From contig NZ_JAJLMN010000001.1 of assembly GCF_021730615.1 (NCBI RefSeq), positions 3,793,501-3,857,500 on the forward strand: 64,000 bases of DNA, written 5' to 3'. The notes under the pieces were generated by a model. That model was not told the DNA's origin. It saw only the letters and a list, made by a program, of their open reading frames with translations, and made no database searches. Both the position numbers and the translations under genes were made by a program. This DNA comes from Lichenibacterium dinghuense (GTDB taxonomy: Bacteria; Pseudomonadota; Alphaproteobacteria; Rhizobiales; Beijerinckiaceae). This document shows, one piece after another, positions 1-8,799 of this stretch (position 1 is the stretch's first letter; every line of letters starts with the position of its first letter).

Positions 1-889
1 CGTTGACGGCCTCGTAGCGCTTGGTCCAGGCGCGGGTGCCCTCGTCGCGGTCCCAGTAGAACGCGGTGGTGAGGTTCAGCCCCTGGGCGACCTGCAGGCC
101 GACCGCCTCGACGTCCGTGATGAACACGAGCAGGCCCGCGAGCCGCTGCCCGCCCGACACGACGCCGAACTCGGCCGCCTGCTTGATGGCGTTGTCGGTG
201 TCCGAGCCCGCGTTGGCGAGGCCGATCACCTGGGCGCCCGAGCCCTGCGCCTGCAGGAGGAAGGACGAGAAGTCGGAGGTCGGGAAGGGCGCGTCAACCG
301 AGCCCACCACCGTGCCGCCCGCCGCCTTGACGAAACTCGAGGCGTCGGACTGGAGCTGGTGGCCGAAGGCGTAGTCGGCCGTGATGAAGAACCAGCTCTT
401 GCCGCCCTGCTTCAGGATGGAGGACGCGGTGCTCTTGGCCAGCGCGTAGGTGTCGTAGGTCCAGTGCACGGTGTTGGGCGAGCATTGCTCGCCCGTCAGG
501 GCCGAGGTGCCGGCGCCCGAATCCATGAAGATCTTGTTCTTCTCGCGCGTCACCTTGGCGATCGCGAGGGCGACGCCGGAGTTCGGCACGTCGACGATCA
601 CGTCGACGCCGTCCTGGTCGAACCATTGCCGGGCGATGTTGGAGCCCGTGTCGGGCTTGTTCTGGTGGTCGGCCGCCACGAAGGACACGTGGATGCCCTT
701 CTTCTCGGCGCCGTAGTCCTCGACCGCCATCTTGGCGGCCTCGACCGAGGGCTGGCCCGAGATGTCGAGGTAGGGACCCGAGCGGTCGTTGAGCACGCCG
801 ATCTTGACCGACACGTCGGCGAAGGCCGGGAGGCTCGCGCCGAACAGCGCCGCGGCGGCCGTGGCACCCATCAGAACCCGCTTCAGCAT
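1..889 (-). CDS. Branched-chain amino acid type ABC transporter substrate-binding protein (partial)
   Basis: Periplasmic ligand-binding protein of the LivK/Leu-Ile-Val family (periplasmic binding protein type 1 fold). It starts at an ATG (889) preceded by GGGGAG. A Sec signal peptide runs to about residue 24, ending in PAFA, and the mature part opens with VKIGVLNDRSGPY, typical of this family. Later segments such as GGKSWFFITADYAFGH and GAQVIGLANAGSDT also fit. The C-terminus runs off the left edge. It lies 25 bases after livF in the same orientation, so livG-livF-this gene form one transcript; the two permease genes expected for such a system would lie further left. The ligand cannot be told from sequence: members of this family bind amino acids, amides, urea or aromatic acids. 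Confidence 0.9.
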   Translation of the reverse strand, partial: MLKRVLMGATAAAALFGASLPAFADVSVKIGVLNDRSGPYLDISGQPSVEAAKMAVEDYGAEKKGIHVSFVAADHQNKPDTGSNIARQWFDQDGVDVIVDVPNSGVALAIAKVTREKNKIFMDSGAGTSALTGEQCSPNTVHWTYDTYALAKSTASSILKQGGKSWFFITADYAFGHQLQSDASSFVKAAGGTVVGSVDAPFPTSDFSSFLLQAQGSGAQVIGLANAGSDTDNAIKQAAEFGVVSGGQRLAGLLVFITDVEAVGLQVAQGLNLTTAFYWDRDEGTRAWTKRYEAVN

Positions 890-914
890 CCGCCGTGCTC
901 CCCGTTCCGGTCTC

Positions 915-1670
915 TCACACGCCGAGATAGGCGTGGAGCTTGTCGATGTTGGCGTCGAGGTCGGCGTTGAGGAACGTGTCGACCACGCGCCCCTGCTCGA
1001 CAACGTAGTGCCGGTCCGCCAGCGTCGCGGCGAACCGGAAGTTCTGTTCCACCAGGATGATGGTGTAGCCCTCGGCCTTGAGCCGCGAGATGGTGCGTCC
1101 GATCTGCTGCACGATCACCGGGGCGAGGCCCTCGGTCGGCTCGTCGAGCAGGAGCAGGCTCGCGCCCGAGCGCAGGATGCGGGCGATGGCGAGCATCTGC
1201 TGCTCGCCGCCCGACATCTTGGTGCCGCCCGACGAGAGCCGCTCCTTGAGGTTGGGGAACAGCTCGAAGATCGTCTCGCGCGACATGCCGCCGGGCCGCA
1301 CCACGGGCGGCAGCATCAGGTTCTCCTCGACCGACAGGGACGCGAAGATGCCGCGCTCCTCCGGGCAGTAGCCGATGCCGGCCCGCGCGATGGCGCGCGA
1401 CGGCAGCTTGATCGTCTCCTGCCCCTCGAAGCGGATGGACCCCTTGCGCTTGTTCATCACGCCCATGATCGAGCGCAGCGTGGTGGTCTTGCCGGCGCCG
1501 TTGCGGCCGAGCAGCGTCACCACCTGGCCCTTCGGCACCTCGAAGGCCATGCCGTGCAGCACGTGCGACTCGCCGTACCAGGCGTGGAGGTCGGAGACGG
1601 CGAGACTCAGCCCCGCGTCGGACCCCGCGGCGCCTGCGGGCGCGGTCTTCGCGAGCGCGGCGTCAGCCAT
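915..1670 (-). CDS. livF: Branched-chain amino acid type ABC transporter ATP-binding protein LivF
   Basis: Cytoplasmic ATPase subunit of a Liv-type importer, 251 residues. It carries Walker A GRNGAGKTT, the signature MSGGEQQ, Walker B LLLLDEPTEGLAP and the switch histidine region ILVEQN, which is the LivF rather than the LivG variant. The ATG overlaps the last 8 bases of livG, so translation is probably coupled. An N-terminal extension of about 20 residues, rich in Ala, precedes the usual LivF start. Substrate specificity is set by the binding protein downstream. Confidence 0.93.
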   Translation of the reverse strand: MADAALAKTAPAGAAGSDAGLSLAVSDLHAWYGESHVLHGMAFEVPKGQVVTLLGRNGAGKTTTLRSIMGVMNKRKGSIRFEGQETIKLPSRAIARAGIGYCPEERGIFASLSVEENLMLPPVVRPGGMSRETIFELFPNLKERLSSGGTKMSGGEQQMLAIARILRSGASLLLLDEPTEGLAPVIVQQIGRTISRLKAEGYTIILVEQNFRFAATLADRHYVVEQGRVVDTFLNADLDANIDKLHAYLGV

Positions 1671-2418
1671 GTCCCACCCCGATGTAGGCTTCCACGACGC
1701 GGGGGTCGCGCGACACGTGATCGTAGGTGCCCTCGGCCAGCACGCGCCCGCGGGCCAGCACGGTGATGCGGTCGCTGAGCGAGGCTACGACCGACAGGTT
1801 GTGCTCGACCATCAGCACGGTTCGGCCGACCGCGGCGCGGCGGATCAACGCGGCCGTGCGGTCAATGTCCTCGTGCGCCATGCCGGCCATGGGCTCGTCC
1901 AGCAGCATCAGGTCGGGCTGGAGAGCCAGCGTGGTGGCGAGCTCCAGCGCGCGCTTGCGGCCGTAGGACAGGTCGGCGGCGCGGCCGTCCTCGAAGCCCT
2001 TGAGGCCCACCTGATCGATCAGGTCGCGCGCCTCGGCGTCGAAGGACCGGAGCAGCTTCTCCGAGCGCCAGAAGTCGAAGTTGTCGCCGCGCCGCCGCTG
2101 CAGGGCCACGCGCACGTTCTCCAGCACGGACAGGTGCGGAAAGGTGGCGGAGATCTGGAACGAGCGCACGAGCCCCTGCCGCGCCACGTCGGCCGGAGCC
2201 GTGCGCGTGATGTCGCGCCCGTTGTAGGTGATGGTGCCGCGCGTCGGCGACAGGAACTTGGTGAGCAGGTTGAAGCAGGTGGTCTTGCCGGCCCCGTTGG
2301 GCCCGATCAGCGCGTGGATGGTGCCGCGCTGGACGCGGAGGTCGACCCCGTCGACCGCCACGATGCCGCGGAACTCCTTGGCCAATCCTTGTGTCGCGAG
2401 GATGATGTCCTCCGCCAC
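1663..2418 (-). CDS. livG: Branched-chain amino acid type ABC transporter ATP-binding protein LivG
   Basis: Second ATPase subunit of the Liv-type importer, 251 residues, with Walker A GPNGAGKTT, a degenerate LivG signature LSYGRKR, Walker B LMLLDEPMAGM and H-loop MVEHN. The start is a GTG at 2418 with GGAGGGG five bases upstream. It is the first gene of the minus-strand unit livG-livF-binding protein. An operon that opens with the ATPases rather than the binding protein or permeases is less common, but is seen in Hyphomicrobiales. Confidence 0.93.
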   Translation of the reverse strand: MAEDIILATQGLAKEFRGIVAVDGVDLRVQRGTIHALIGPNGAGKTTCFNLLTKFLSPTRGTITYNGRDITRTAPADVARQGLVRSFQISATFPHLSVLENVRVALQRRRGDNFDFWRSEKLLRSFDAEARDLIDQVGLKGFEDGRAADLSYGRKRALELATTLALQPDLMLLDEPMAGMAHEDIDRTAALIRRAAVGRTVLMVEHNLSVVASLSDRITVLARGRVLAEGTYDHVSRDPRVVEAYIGVGHG

Positions 2419-2843
2419 GCCACCCCTCCCCGCGATCGAAGCGGCGGCTTCGCGGCCACCCTGCTGTGTTGCCGCGCAGCATGGCGGAAGGCGGGGGGGA
2501 CCGCAACGGCTTTCGTGATCGACGGTCGAGAGGTGCCGTGGCGCTCACGGAGCGCGCCGGCGGGCCGCTCCGGCCTTCCTACCCCGGCGTACCGGTGAAG
2601 TAATCCTGACCCGCTTTCCGAGCCGCTCCGTCGATCCTCGGATCGTCGACACAACCCGAAAATGAAAATCGAGGTTGTGGCTGGAATGTTCGGCTCGAAA
2701 GACCGTCATTTGACACAAATGCCGGACAACGCGGCTGGCAAAGTCGATCGCCGCACGTCGACACGGGTGAACGATTACGTCATTTTTGTCGCCTATCCCA
2801 GGATAGTGACGACCCACATCGCCCGTTGAACCCGTGCGGCGCC
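2419..2843. other. Divergent intergenic region with lower GC
   Basis: About 425 bases lie between livG (minus) and the GGDEF/EAL gene (plus). The part from about 2600 to 2820 is visibly richer in A and T than its surroundings and probably holds the promoters of both genes. A 14-base palindrome (CTATCC-CA-GGATAG) sits at 2793-2806. I see no gene here; the short minus frames at 2545-2817 have no family resemblance and no ribosome-binding site. Confidence 0.5.
2793..2806. promoter_or_regulatory. Palindrome upstream of the GGDEF/EAL gene
   Basis: Perfect 6-base arms (CTATCC and GGATAG) around a CA spacer, 38 bases ahead of the chosen start of the diguanylate cyclase/phosphodiesterase gene. The position suits an operator or a small 5' UTR stem. 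No binding protein can be named. Confidence 0.3.
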
Positions 2844-5117
2844 ATGACGATGATCGCGAAACGCAGAAGTGGGGCCGTGCGCGCCGAGCTTCCGCTCGAA
2901 GACTACACGTCGCACGTCGAAGCGCTGTTCAGCGGCGGGGCGACCTTCGCGATCGGCGTCGCCGGGTCGTCCTCCATGCTCCTGGTGGCGGGCATCGCCG
3001 GCCACCACGCGGCGCTGATCGCCATCGCGTCCGCCGTGCTGGTCCTCGGCGCCGTCCGCCTGTGGTCGATGCGGCGCTTCGCGGCGGTGCGGCCCCGCCT
3101 CGGTCCGGCAGGCCTGCGGCGCTGGGAGCGCTGGTACATCGCCGGCGGCTCGGCGTCGCTCGCGCTGATGGGGGCCGCCGACTTCCACGCCTTCGCCTTC
3201 ACGGAGGACAGCTTCGCGCGCCTGGCCGCGCTCGCGGTCATCATGGCCTACCTCGTGGGCACGCCCGGCCGCAGCTTCGCGAGCCCGACGCTGGTCAACG
3301 TGCAGATCCTGGCCGCAGCCGTACCGGTCCTGCTCGGGCTCGCGCTCGCGGGCGGGTGGAACTGGTGCATCGGCGTCTTCGTGATGGCGCCCTTCTTCGT
3401 CGCCCTGAAGGCGATCTCGGCCCGGCTCAACGGGATCTTCGTCGCCGCCGTGACGCGCGCCAGCGAACTCAAGCGCCTCGCGAGCCGGTTCGACACGGCG
3501 GTCTCCAACATGCCGCAGGGGCTCGTCATGTTCGAGCCCGACGGGACGATCGCCATCGCGAGCGATCGCCTGCGCGCCATGCTGGGCGTCGCGCCCGGCC
3601 CTCTGCCGGCGGGCGCCGACCTCGGCTGGCTCGCGGCGGTGTGGCGGGGCGTCGGACCCGACGACCGGCTGGTGGCCCTGCTGCAGGATCCCGAACCGTC
3701 GCCGGCCGGATCCGTCGCCGAGACGTGGGACGGCCGCTACTACGCGTGCCGCCTGCAGCGCCTCGACGCCGGCGGCGGCGTGCTGATCGTGGAGGACGTG
3801 ACGTCGCGCGTGCTCGACCGCCGGGAGATCGACCACCTCGCCCGCTACGACGCCCTGACCGGCATGCTGAACCGGCGCGCCTTCCGCGACGCCGTGGAGG
3901 CGGGCGCGGATGCGCCGGGCCTGCCCGCCGTGCTGTTCGTCGACCTCGACCGCTTCAAGCAGGTCAACGACACGCTCGGCCACCTCATCGGCGACAGGCT
4001 GGTTGTCGCGGTCGCCGACAGGTTGCGCGCGGCCGCGGGACCGGACGCCCTGCTGGCGCGCATCGGCGGCGACGAATTCGTCCTGTACCGCTCGTTCCCC
4101 GGCGGCCTCCCGGAGGCCGAGCGCGTCGCCGTCCGCGTCATCGGGCGACTGTCGGAGCCCTACGAGATCGAGGGTCAGCGGATCACCGTGGGCGCGAGCA
4201 TCGGCATCGCCGGCTCGGTCGAGCCCGGCCTCGACATCGACGCGATGCTGCGCGACGCCGACCTCGCCCTGTATCAGGCCAAGGCCGACGGCCGCGGCCT
4301 GTGCCGCGTGTTCCGCGACGACATGAAGGTCGCGGCCGAGCAGCGCCGCCGGACCGAGGAGGACCTGCGCGGCGCCGTGGAGCGCGGCGAGCTCGAGGTG
4401 TTCTACCAGCCGATCTACGACGTCGTCGCCGACCGCGTGGCGGTCTGCGAGGCGCTGCTGCGCTGGCGCCATCCCGTGCGCGGCTTCGTGTCGCCGGGCG
4501 AGTTCATCCCCATCGCCGAGGAGGCCGGGCTGATCGGCGACATCGGCCGCTGGGTGCTGGTCCAGGCCTGCGCCGAATGTGCCGCCTGGCCGCAGGGCGT
4601 CGCCGTGGCGGTGAACGTGTCCGCCGCGCAGTTCCGGCGCGGCGACGCCGTCGCGGCGATCCGGGACGCGCTGGACGCCACCGGACTGCCGGCCGAGCGG
4701 TTGGAGGTCGAGATCACCGAGTCGGTGATGATCGACGACAAGCAGGGCGCGGCGGCCATGCTGGAGGACATCGCCGCCATGGGCGTCGGCGTGTCGCTGG
4801 ACGACTTCGGGACAGGATATTCGAGCCTGAGCTACCTCCACTCGCTGCCGTTCAGCAAGGTCAAGGTCGACCAGTCCTTCCTCCGCGGCGCGGACCTCGG
4901 CGAGCGGGCCCTGCTGCTGCTGCGCAACATCTGCAACCTGTGCGCCGACCTCGGCATGGCCGTCGTGATGGAAGGCGTCGAGACGCAGGAGCAGATGGAA
5001 CTCCTGATCGGGCGGACCGAGGTGCGGCTGGTGCAGGGCTACCTGCTCGGCCGGCCGATGCCGGCGTCCGACATCCGCGCGCGCCTCGATCCGTCGCCGT
5101 CGCGCCGCGTCGCCTGA
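2844..5117 (+). CDS. Membrane GGDEF/EAL domain protein (c-di-GMP turnover)
   Basis: Inner-membrane protein of about 757 residues. Five or six hydrophobic segments fill roughly residues 30-200. A PAS-like segment follows (FDTAVSNMPQGLVMFEPDG), then a GGDEF domain with intact GGDEF near residue 408, then an EAL domain with EALLRW near 536 and DDFGTGYSSL further on, so both the cyclase and the phosphodiesterase residues look present. The inhibitory I-site (RxxD five residues before GGDEF) reads AGPD, so product inhibition through that site is unlikely. ATG 2844 was chosen over an in-frame TTG at 2826; neither has a good ribosome-binding site. It ends 129 bases before the acyltransferase-like gene on the same strand. 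Confidence 0.9.
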   Translation: MTMIAKRRSGAVRAELPLEDYTSHVEALFSGGATFAIGVAGSSSMLLVAGIAGHHAALIAIASAVLVLGAVRLWSMRRFAAVRPRLGPAGLRRWERWYIAGGSASLALMGAADFHAFAFTEDSFARLAALAVIMAYLVGTPGRSFASPTLVNVQILAAAVPVLLGLALAGGWNWCIGVFVMAPFFVALKAISARLNGIFVAAVTRASELKRLASRFDTAVSNMPQGLVMFEPDGTIAIASDRLRAMLGVAPGPLPAGADLGWLAAVWRGVGPDDRLVALLQDPEPSPAGSVAETWDGRYYACRLQRLDAGGGVLIVEDVTSRVLDRREIDHLARYDALTGMLNRRAFRDAVEAGADAPGLPAVLFVDLDRFKQVNDTLGHLIGDRLVVAVADRLRAAAGPDALLARIGGDEFVLYRSFPGGLPEAERVAVRVIGRLSEPYEIEGQRITVGASIGIAGSVEPGLDIDAMLRDADLALYQAKADGRGLCRVFRDDMKVAAEQRRRTEEDLRGAVERGELEVFYQPIYDVVADRVAVCEALLRWRHPVRGFVSPGEFIPIAEEAGLIGDIGRWVLVQACAECAAWPQGVAVAVNVSAAQFRRGDAVAAIRDALDATGLPAERLEVEITESVMIDDKQGAAAMLEDIAAMGVGVSLDDFGTGYSSLSYLHSLPFSKVKVDQSFLRGADLGERALLLLRNICNLCADLGMAVVMEGVETQEQMELLIGRTEVRLVQGYLLGRPMPASDIRARLDPSPSRRVA

Positions 5118-5246
5118 TCCTTTCCGCGGTGCGCCGACGGCTTCCGGGGCCGGAGGAGAGGCCTCGCGCCCCGGTCCGAGGCGCACGCCGTCGCTCCGCC
5201 GCCCGAAGCGAGCTTCCACTGCCTCAATCAGAGGGACGCGAACACC

Positions 5247-5933
5247 GTGATGGATGAGAAGGTGGAGAAGGGGAGCTTCTCGCAGTCGCTGTCCAGCCTC
5301 CTGGATCGCGTGGTGTGCCGCGCCGTCCATGGGGCCGACTTCGATGCCGTGTGCCGCCTGCGCTACGACGCCTACCGGCGGGAGGACTCGCTGCCCGAGG
5401 GGACGCCGCGGCTGTTCAGCGACCGCTACGACCTGTCGCCCAACACGACGAGCTACGGCGTCTTCGTCGACGGGACGCTGGCCGGATCGCTGCGCGTCCA
5501 CGTGTTCGACCGCGACCACCCCGAGAGCCCCGCCACGACCACCTTTCCCGACATCATCCTGCCCATGATGGAGGGCGGCGCGCTGCTCGTGGACGGGACG
5601 CGCTTCGTGGTCGACGCCGAGGCGGCGCGCCGCCACCCCAACATCGCCTATGCGGTGGCCCGCATCGCCTGGATGGCCGGCCACCACTATCGCGCGGACT
5701 GGATCGTCACGACGTGCCGTCCCGAGCACCAGGCCTTCTACCGGCGGGTGTTCGGCCACGAGGTCGTCACGCCGCCGCGCTCCTATCCGGGGCTGACGAA
5801 GCCGCAGGGCCTGCTCAAGCTCGACCAGCGCCGGCGGACGCAGCCCGTCCACGCGCGCTACCCGTTCTTCGCCTCGACCGAGGCGGAACGGCAGGGGCTG
5901 TTCGGCGGGCTGGGCGCGCGCAGGACCGCGTGA
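5247..5933 (+). CDS. FeeM-like N-acyl amino acid synthase / GNAT-fold acyltransferase
   Basis: A 228-residue protein of the autoinducer-synthase-like GNAT branch that includes FeeM, which joins an acyl chain from acyl carrier protein to an amino acid. Supporting segments are VCRLRYDAYRRE near residue 33, DRYDLSPNTTSYGVF, GSLRVHVFDRD and TTCRPEHQAFYRRVFG. Two starts are possible, GTG 5247 or the next codon ATG 5250, with GAGGG at 5231. The gene follows the GGDEF/EAL gene and converges with the methyltransferase gene 28 bases later. It could act on another acyl acceptor; no LuxR-type regulator is adjacent. Confidence 0.7.
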   Translation: MMDEKVEKGSFSQSLSSLLDRVVCRAVHGADFDAVCRLRYDAYRREDSLPEGTPRLFSDRYDLSPNTTSYGVFVDGTLAGSLRVHVFDRDHPESPATTTFPDIILPMMEGGALLVDGTRFVVDAEAARRHPNIAYAVARIAWMAGHHYRADWIVTTCRPEHQAFYRRVFGHEVVTPPRSYPGLTKPQGLLKLDQRRRTQPVHARYPFFASTEAERQGLFGGLGARRTA

Positions 5934-5961
5934 CGGAGCGCGCCCGTCGCCGCCCGTCCGG

Positions 5962-6774
5962 TCAGGTGCGGGCCGAGGCGCAGACGAAGCGGGGGAACTG
6001 CACGCAGTGGTGGCCCTCCGCCGCCGCGGCGAGCAGCCTGTCTCGATAGGTCGACGGCTCCAGCTCGGCCGTCATCAGCCCCGCCGCCGCGATGGCGGGC
6101 GCGAGGCTCGACACGGTGCGGGACAGGAAGTCGAAGGCGTCCGGCGCGTCGTCCCCGACCACGTGGCACCAGGCCTTGAGGCTCGGGGCCAGCCCGGCCG
6201 CCCGGAACGCCCCGTAGAGCCGCGATCCCATGTCGGGCTCGACGCTCCCGGCCCGGTAGGTCCCCACGATGGCGTCGAGCCCGGCCGAGAACAGCGGCAT
6301 CGCCGGGGTGATGGACGCGGAGGTCACGTCCATCTCCAGGAAGGCCAGCACGGTACCGGGCGAGCACGCGGCGCGCAGCCGCGCCAGCAGGTCCGAGGGC
6401 CGCGGCAGGTGCATCAGGATGAAGCGGCCCACGACGGCGTCGTAGCCGGCCGGATCGAGGCCGTCGATGTCGCCGACCTCGCAGCGGGCCCAACCGATGC
6501 CGAGGCCGGCGAAGCGCCGGCGGGCCGTCTCCACCGCGTCGGCGGACATGTCGATCCCCGTCACGCCGCCGTCCGGCCCGACGATGGCGGCCGCGGCGAG
6601 GCTCACGTCGCCGACGCCGCAGCCGAGGTCGAGGACCCGCATGCCGCTGCGCAGCCCGGCCTGCCGCAGCCCGGCCTCGGTCGGCTCCGCGAAGAGGCGG
6701 GCCTGACGCTCCAGCCGTTCGAGCTCGGCACCGTCGTGTCCGAGGACGTATGTGTTCGTGTGGGGAGTGGACAT
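5962..6774 (-). CDS. Class I SAM-dependent methyltransferase
   Basis: Soluble 270-residue methyltransferase. Motif I is VLDLGCGVGDVS near residue 48, the acidic end of strand 2 is GIDMSADAVE, and GRFILMHLPRP gives the post-motif strand. The opening segment NTYVLGHDGAELERLERQ is characteristic of a bacterial family of methyltransferases with unknown acceptor. It stands alone, convergent with the FeeM-like gene, and its promoter faces that of the hydrolase at 7030. The substrate is not predictable. Confidence 0.85.
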   Translation of the reverse strand: MSTPHTNTYVLGHDGAELERLERQARLFAEPTEAGLRQAGLRSGMRVLDLGCGVGDVSLAAAAIVGPDGGVTGIDMSADAVETARRRFAGLGIGWARCEVGDIDGLDPAGYDAVVGRFILMHLPRPSDLLARLRAACSPGTVLAFLEMDVTSASITPAMPLFSAGLDAIVGTYRAGSVEPDMGSRLYGAFRAAGLAPSLKAWCHVVGDDAPDAFDFLSRTVSSLAPAIAAAGLMTAELEPSTYRDRLLAAAAEGHHCVQFPRFVCASART

Positions 6775-7029
6775 GCCCGGTCCGGTGGTGTTTCGACGGA
6801 TGGCGTCGAGATCCTCCCGACCTTATCCGACATCTTTTGATCGAGTTCCACGCCCTCAAACGCGCCATTGTTGAACCGGCAGCCGCCGTCGGCCGTCCGG
6901 GCCGCCGTCGCGGGCTCGGGCGGCGCGACCCGGAACCGGCGAAATGCACGTCGGACGAGAACCCGCGATTAATCCCGAGCGCGTAGGGATCTTCCCCGTC
7001 CATCGAGGTCCCGGAACGGAGAACGCATC

Positions 7030-7974
7030 ATGGCACTGGCAGCCCTGTCCCCGGTTCCCGCGCGCCCGGCCGAAACCCTGCGGCCCGTCGAGGTCGCGGG
7101 CGGCGGCACCGCCCCGACGCCCTGGGTCGACCGAGTGCTGACCACCAGCCAGGGGCGGGTGTCGATCCGCGAAACCTCCGGCGACGGCCTGCCCGTGCTG
7201 CTCCTCCACGGCAATTCGAGCTGCAAGGAGGCCTTCAGGGCCCAGATGGGCGGGGCGCTCGGCGCGCGGCACCGCATGGTGGCGATCGACTTCCTCGGGC
7301 ACGGCGCGTCCGAGGACGCGGCGGAGCCCGATCACAGCTACACCCTGCTCGGCTACGCCGACCTCGTCGTGGAGGTGGCCGAGACCCTGGGCCTCGACCG
7401 CTACGCGCTGCTCGGCTGGTCCCTCGGGGGGCACGTCGCTCTCGAAGCCTGCGCCAGCGCTCCGGGGATCGTCGGCGTCCTCACGGTCGGCGCCCCCCCG
7501 ATCGGGTCCGACCCGTCGACCATGGCCGACGCGTTCCGGCGCGGCCCCTTCCTCCAGCTCGGCGCGCAGGCCGAACTGTCGGAGGCCGAGGTCGCGGCCC
7601 TGGTGGCCGTGATGGGGGTCGACGGACACGGCGACCTCGTCGACGCGATCCGGCGGGCCGACGGCCGCGCCCGGAGCCGCGTGATGGCGGACGCGCTCGC
7701 GGGGGGCGCCTCGGACGAGCGGGCGGTCGTCGAGGCCATGCGGGTCCCCCTGGCCGTGATCGACGGCGCGGACGATGCCATCGTGGACGGCCACTACGTC
7801 GACGCCCTGTCCTACGGCTCCCTGTGGGAGGGCCGGCGGCACGTCATCCCGCGGGCCGGGCATGCGCCCTTCCTGACGGCGCCCGACCTGTTCAACGCCC
7901 TGCTGGGCCGGTTCCTGCACGACCTCGACCGGAAAAACCCCGTCTCGTCGCTGGGCCTCAGCCTCGGAGGCTGA
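7030..7974 (+). CDS. Alpha/beta hydrolase
   Basis: A 314-residue alpha/beta-fold hydrolase. The oxyanion region is LLLHGNSSCKE, the nucleophile elbow is GWSLGGH (Ser), the acid is probably Asp in DGADDAIVDG and the histidine is in AGHAPF. The order and spacing of the triad are normal for the family. The ATG follows GGAGAACGCATC, a reasonable ribosome-binding site. There is no signal peptide, so it is cytoplasmic. An ester or lactone substrate is likely, but nothing nearby narrows it down. Confidence 0.88.
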   Translation: MALAALSPVPARPAETLRPVEVAGGGTAPTPWVDRVLTTSQGRVSIRETSGDGLPVLLLHGNSSCKEAFRAQMGGALGARHRMVAIDFLGHGASEDAAEPDHSYTLLGYADLVVEVAETLGLDRYALLGWSLGGHVALEACASAPGIVGVLTVGAPPIGSDPSTMADAFRRGPFLQLGAQAELSEAEVAALVAVMGVDGHGDLVDAIRRADGRARSRVMADALAGGASDERAVVEAMRVPLAVIDGADDAIVDGHYVDALSYGSLWEGRRHVIPRAGHAPFLTAPDLFNALLGRFLHDLDRKNPVSSLGLSLGG

Positions 7975-8085
7975 CGCCTCCGTCACGCCAGGGCGTCACG
8001 GCCGGCGCGCCACACCGGGGCCACGATCCTCCCCGACATCCGGCCCGGGCCGGCGGGCGGCGCCGCGGCGGTGTGAAGGGGTCCA

Positions 8086-8793
8086 GTGACGGCCAACCGG
8101 GTCCTGGTCGTCGAGGACGACCCCGCGCTCCGCATCCTCATGCTTCGCACCCTGCGCGAGAACGGCTACGAGGCGACCGGGGTCGGCGACGGCGTCGAGA
8201 TGGGACGGAGCCTCGAGGCGGGCACCTTCGACCTCGTCGTGCTCGACATCATGCTGCCCGGCGGCAACGGGCTCGACCTGTGCCGCGCGCTGCGGGCGCG
8301 CAGCGCGATCCCGATCATCATCGTCAGCGCGCGCGGCGAGGAGATGGACCGCGTGCTCGGGCTCGAGATGGGTGCGGACGACTACCTGTCGAAGCCGATC
8401 GGCCAGAAGGAGCTGCTGGCGCGCGTGCGCGCCGTGATGCGGCGCGGCTCCGCCCCGGCCGCGGCGGGCGAGCCGCGGCGCGACCGCGCCCGCTTCGCCG
8501 GCTGGACGCTCGACCTGCGCGGGCGCGCGCTGTTCGCGCCGTCCGGCGCGCGCGTCGAATTGTCGGGCGCGGAACACGACCTGCTGGTGGGGTTCGTCGA
8601 CCATCCGCAGCGCGTCATCGGCCGCGAGCGCCTGCTGGAGCTGTCGCGGGGCCGGCTCGGCGAGGCGACCGACCGCAGCATCGACGTCCTGGTGAGCCGC
8701 CTGCGCCGGAAGCTCGGCGACGACGAGGCAGCGCTGATCCGCACCGTGCGGGGCGTCGGCTACAGCTTCGCCGTGCCGGTCGAGCGGGACTGA
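8086..8793 (+). CDS. OmpR-family response regulator
   Basis: DNA-binding response regulator of 235 residues. The receiver domain has the acidic pair in VVEDDPALR, the phosphorylated Asp in VVLDIMLPGG near residue 52 and Lys in SKPIG. The C-terminal winged helix ends with the IDVLVSRLRRKLGDD and IRTVRGVGYSF segments typical of OmpR/PhoB effectors. The start is a GTG. The sensor kinase begins 6 bases after its stop, so they form a cognate pair. The signal is unknown. Its targets may include the carbonic anhydrase-SulP pair immediately downstream; this is an inference from position only. Confidence 0.93.
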   Translation: MTANRVLVVEDDPALRILMLRTLRENGYEATGVGDGVEMGRSLEAGTFDLVVLDIMLPGGNGLDLCRALRARSAIPIIIVSARGEEMDRVLGLEMGADDYLSKPIGQKELLARVRAVMRRGSAPAAAGEPRRDRARFAGWTLDLRGRALFAPSGARVELSGAEHDLLVGFVDHPQRVIGRERLLELSRGRLGEATDRSIDVLVSRLRRKLGDDEAALIRTVRGVGYSFAVPVERD

Positions 8794-8799
8794 GCGGCG

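Noticed and set aside
2793-5852. Minus-strand open frame of over 1000 codons
   Set aside because: It is the mirror of the GGDEF/EAL gene. It is dominated by Arg, Ala, Gly, His and Asp with no family resemblance, as expected for an antisense frame in GC-rich coding DNA.
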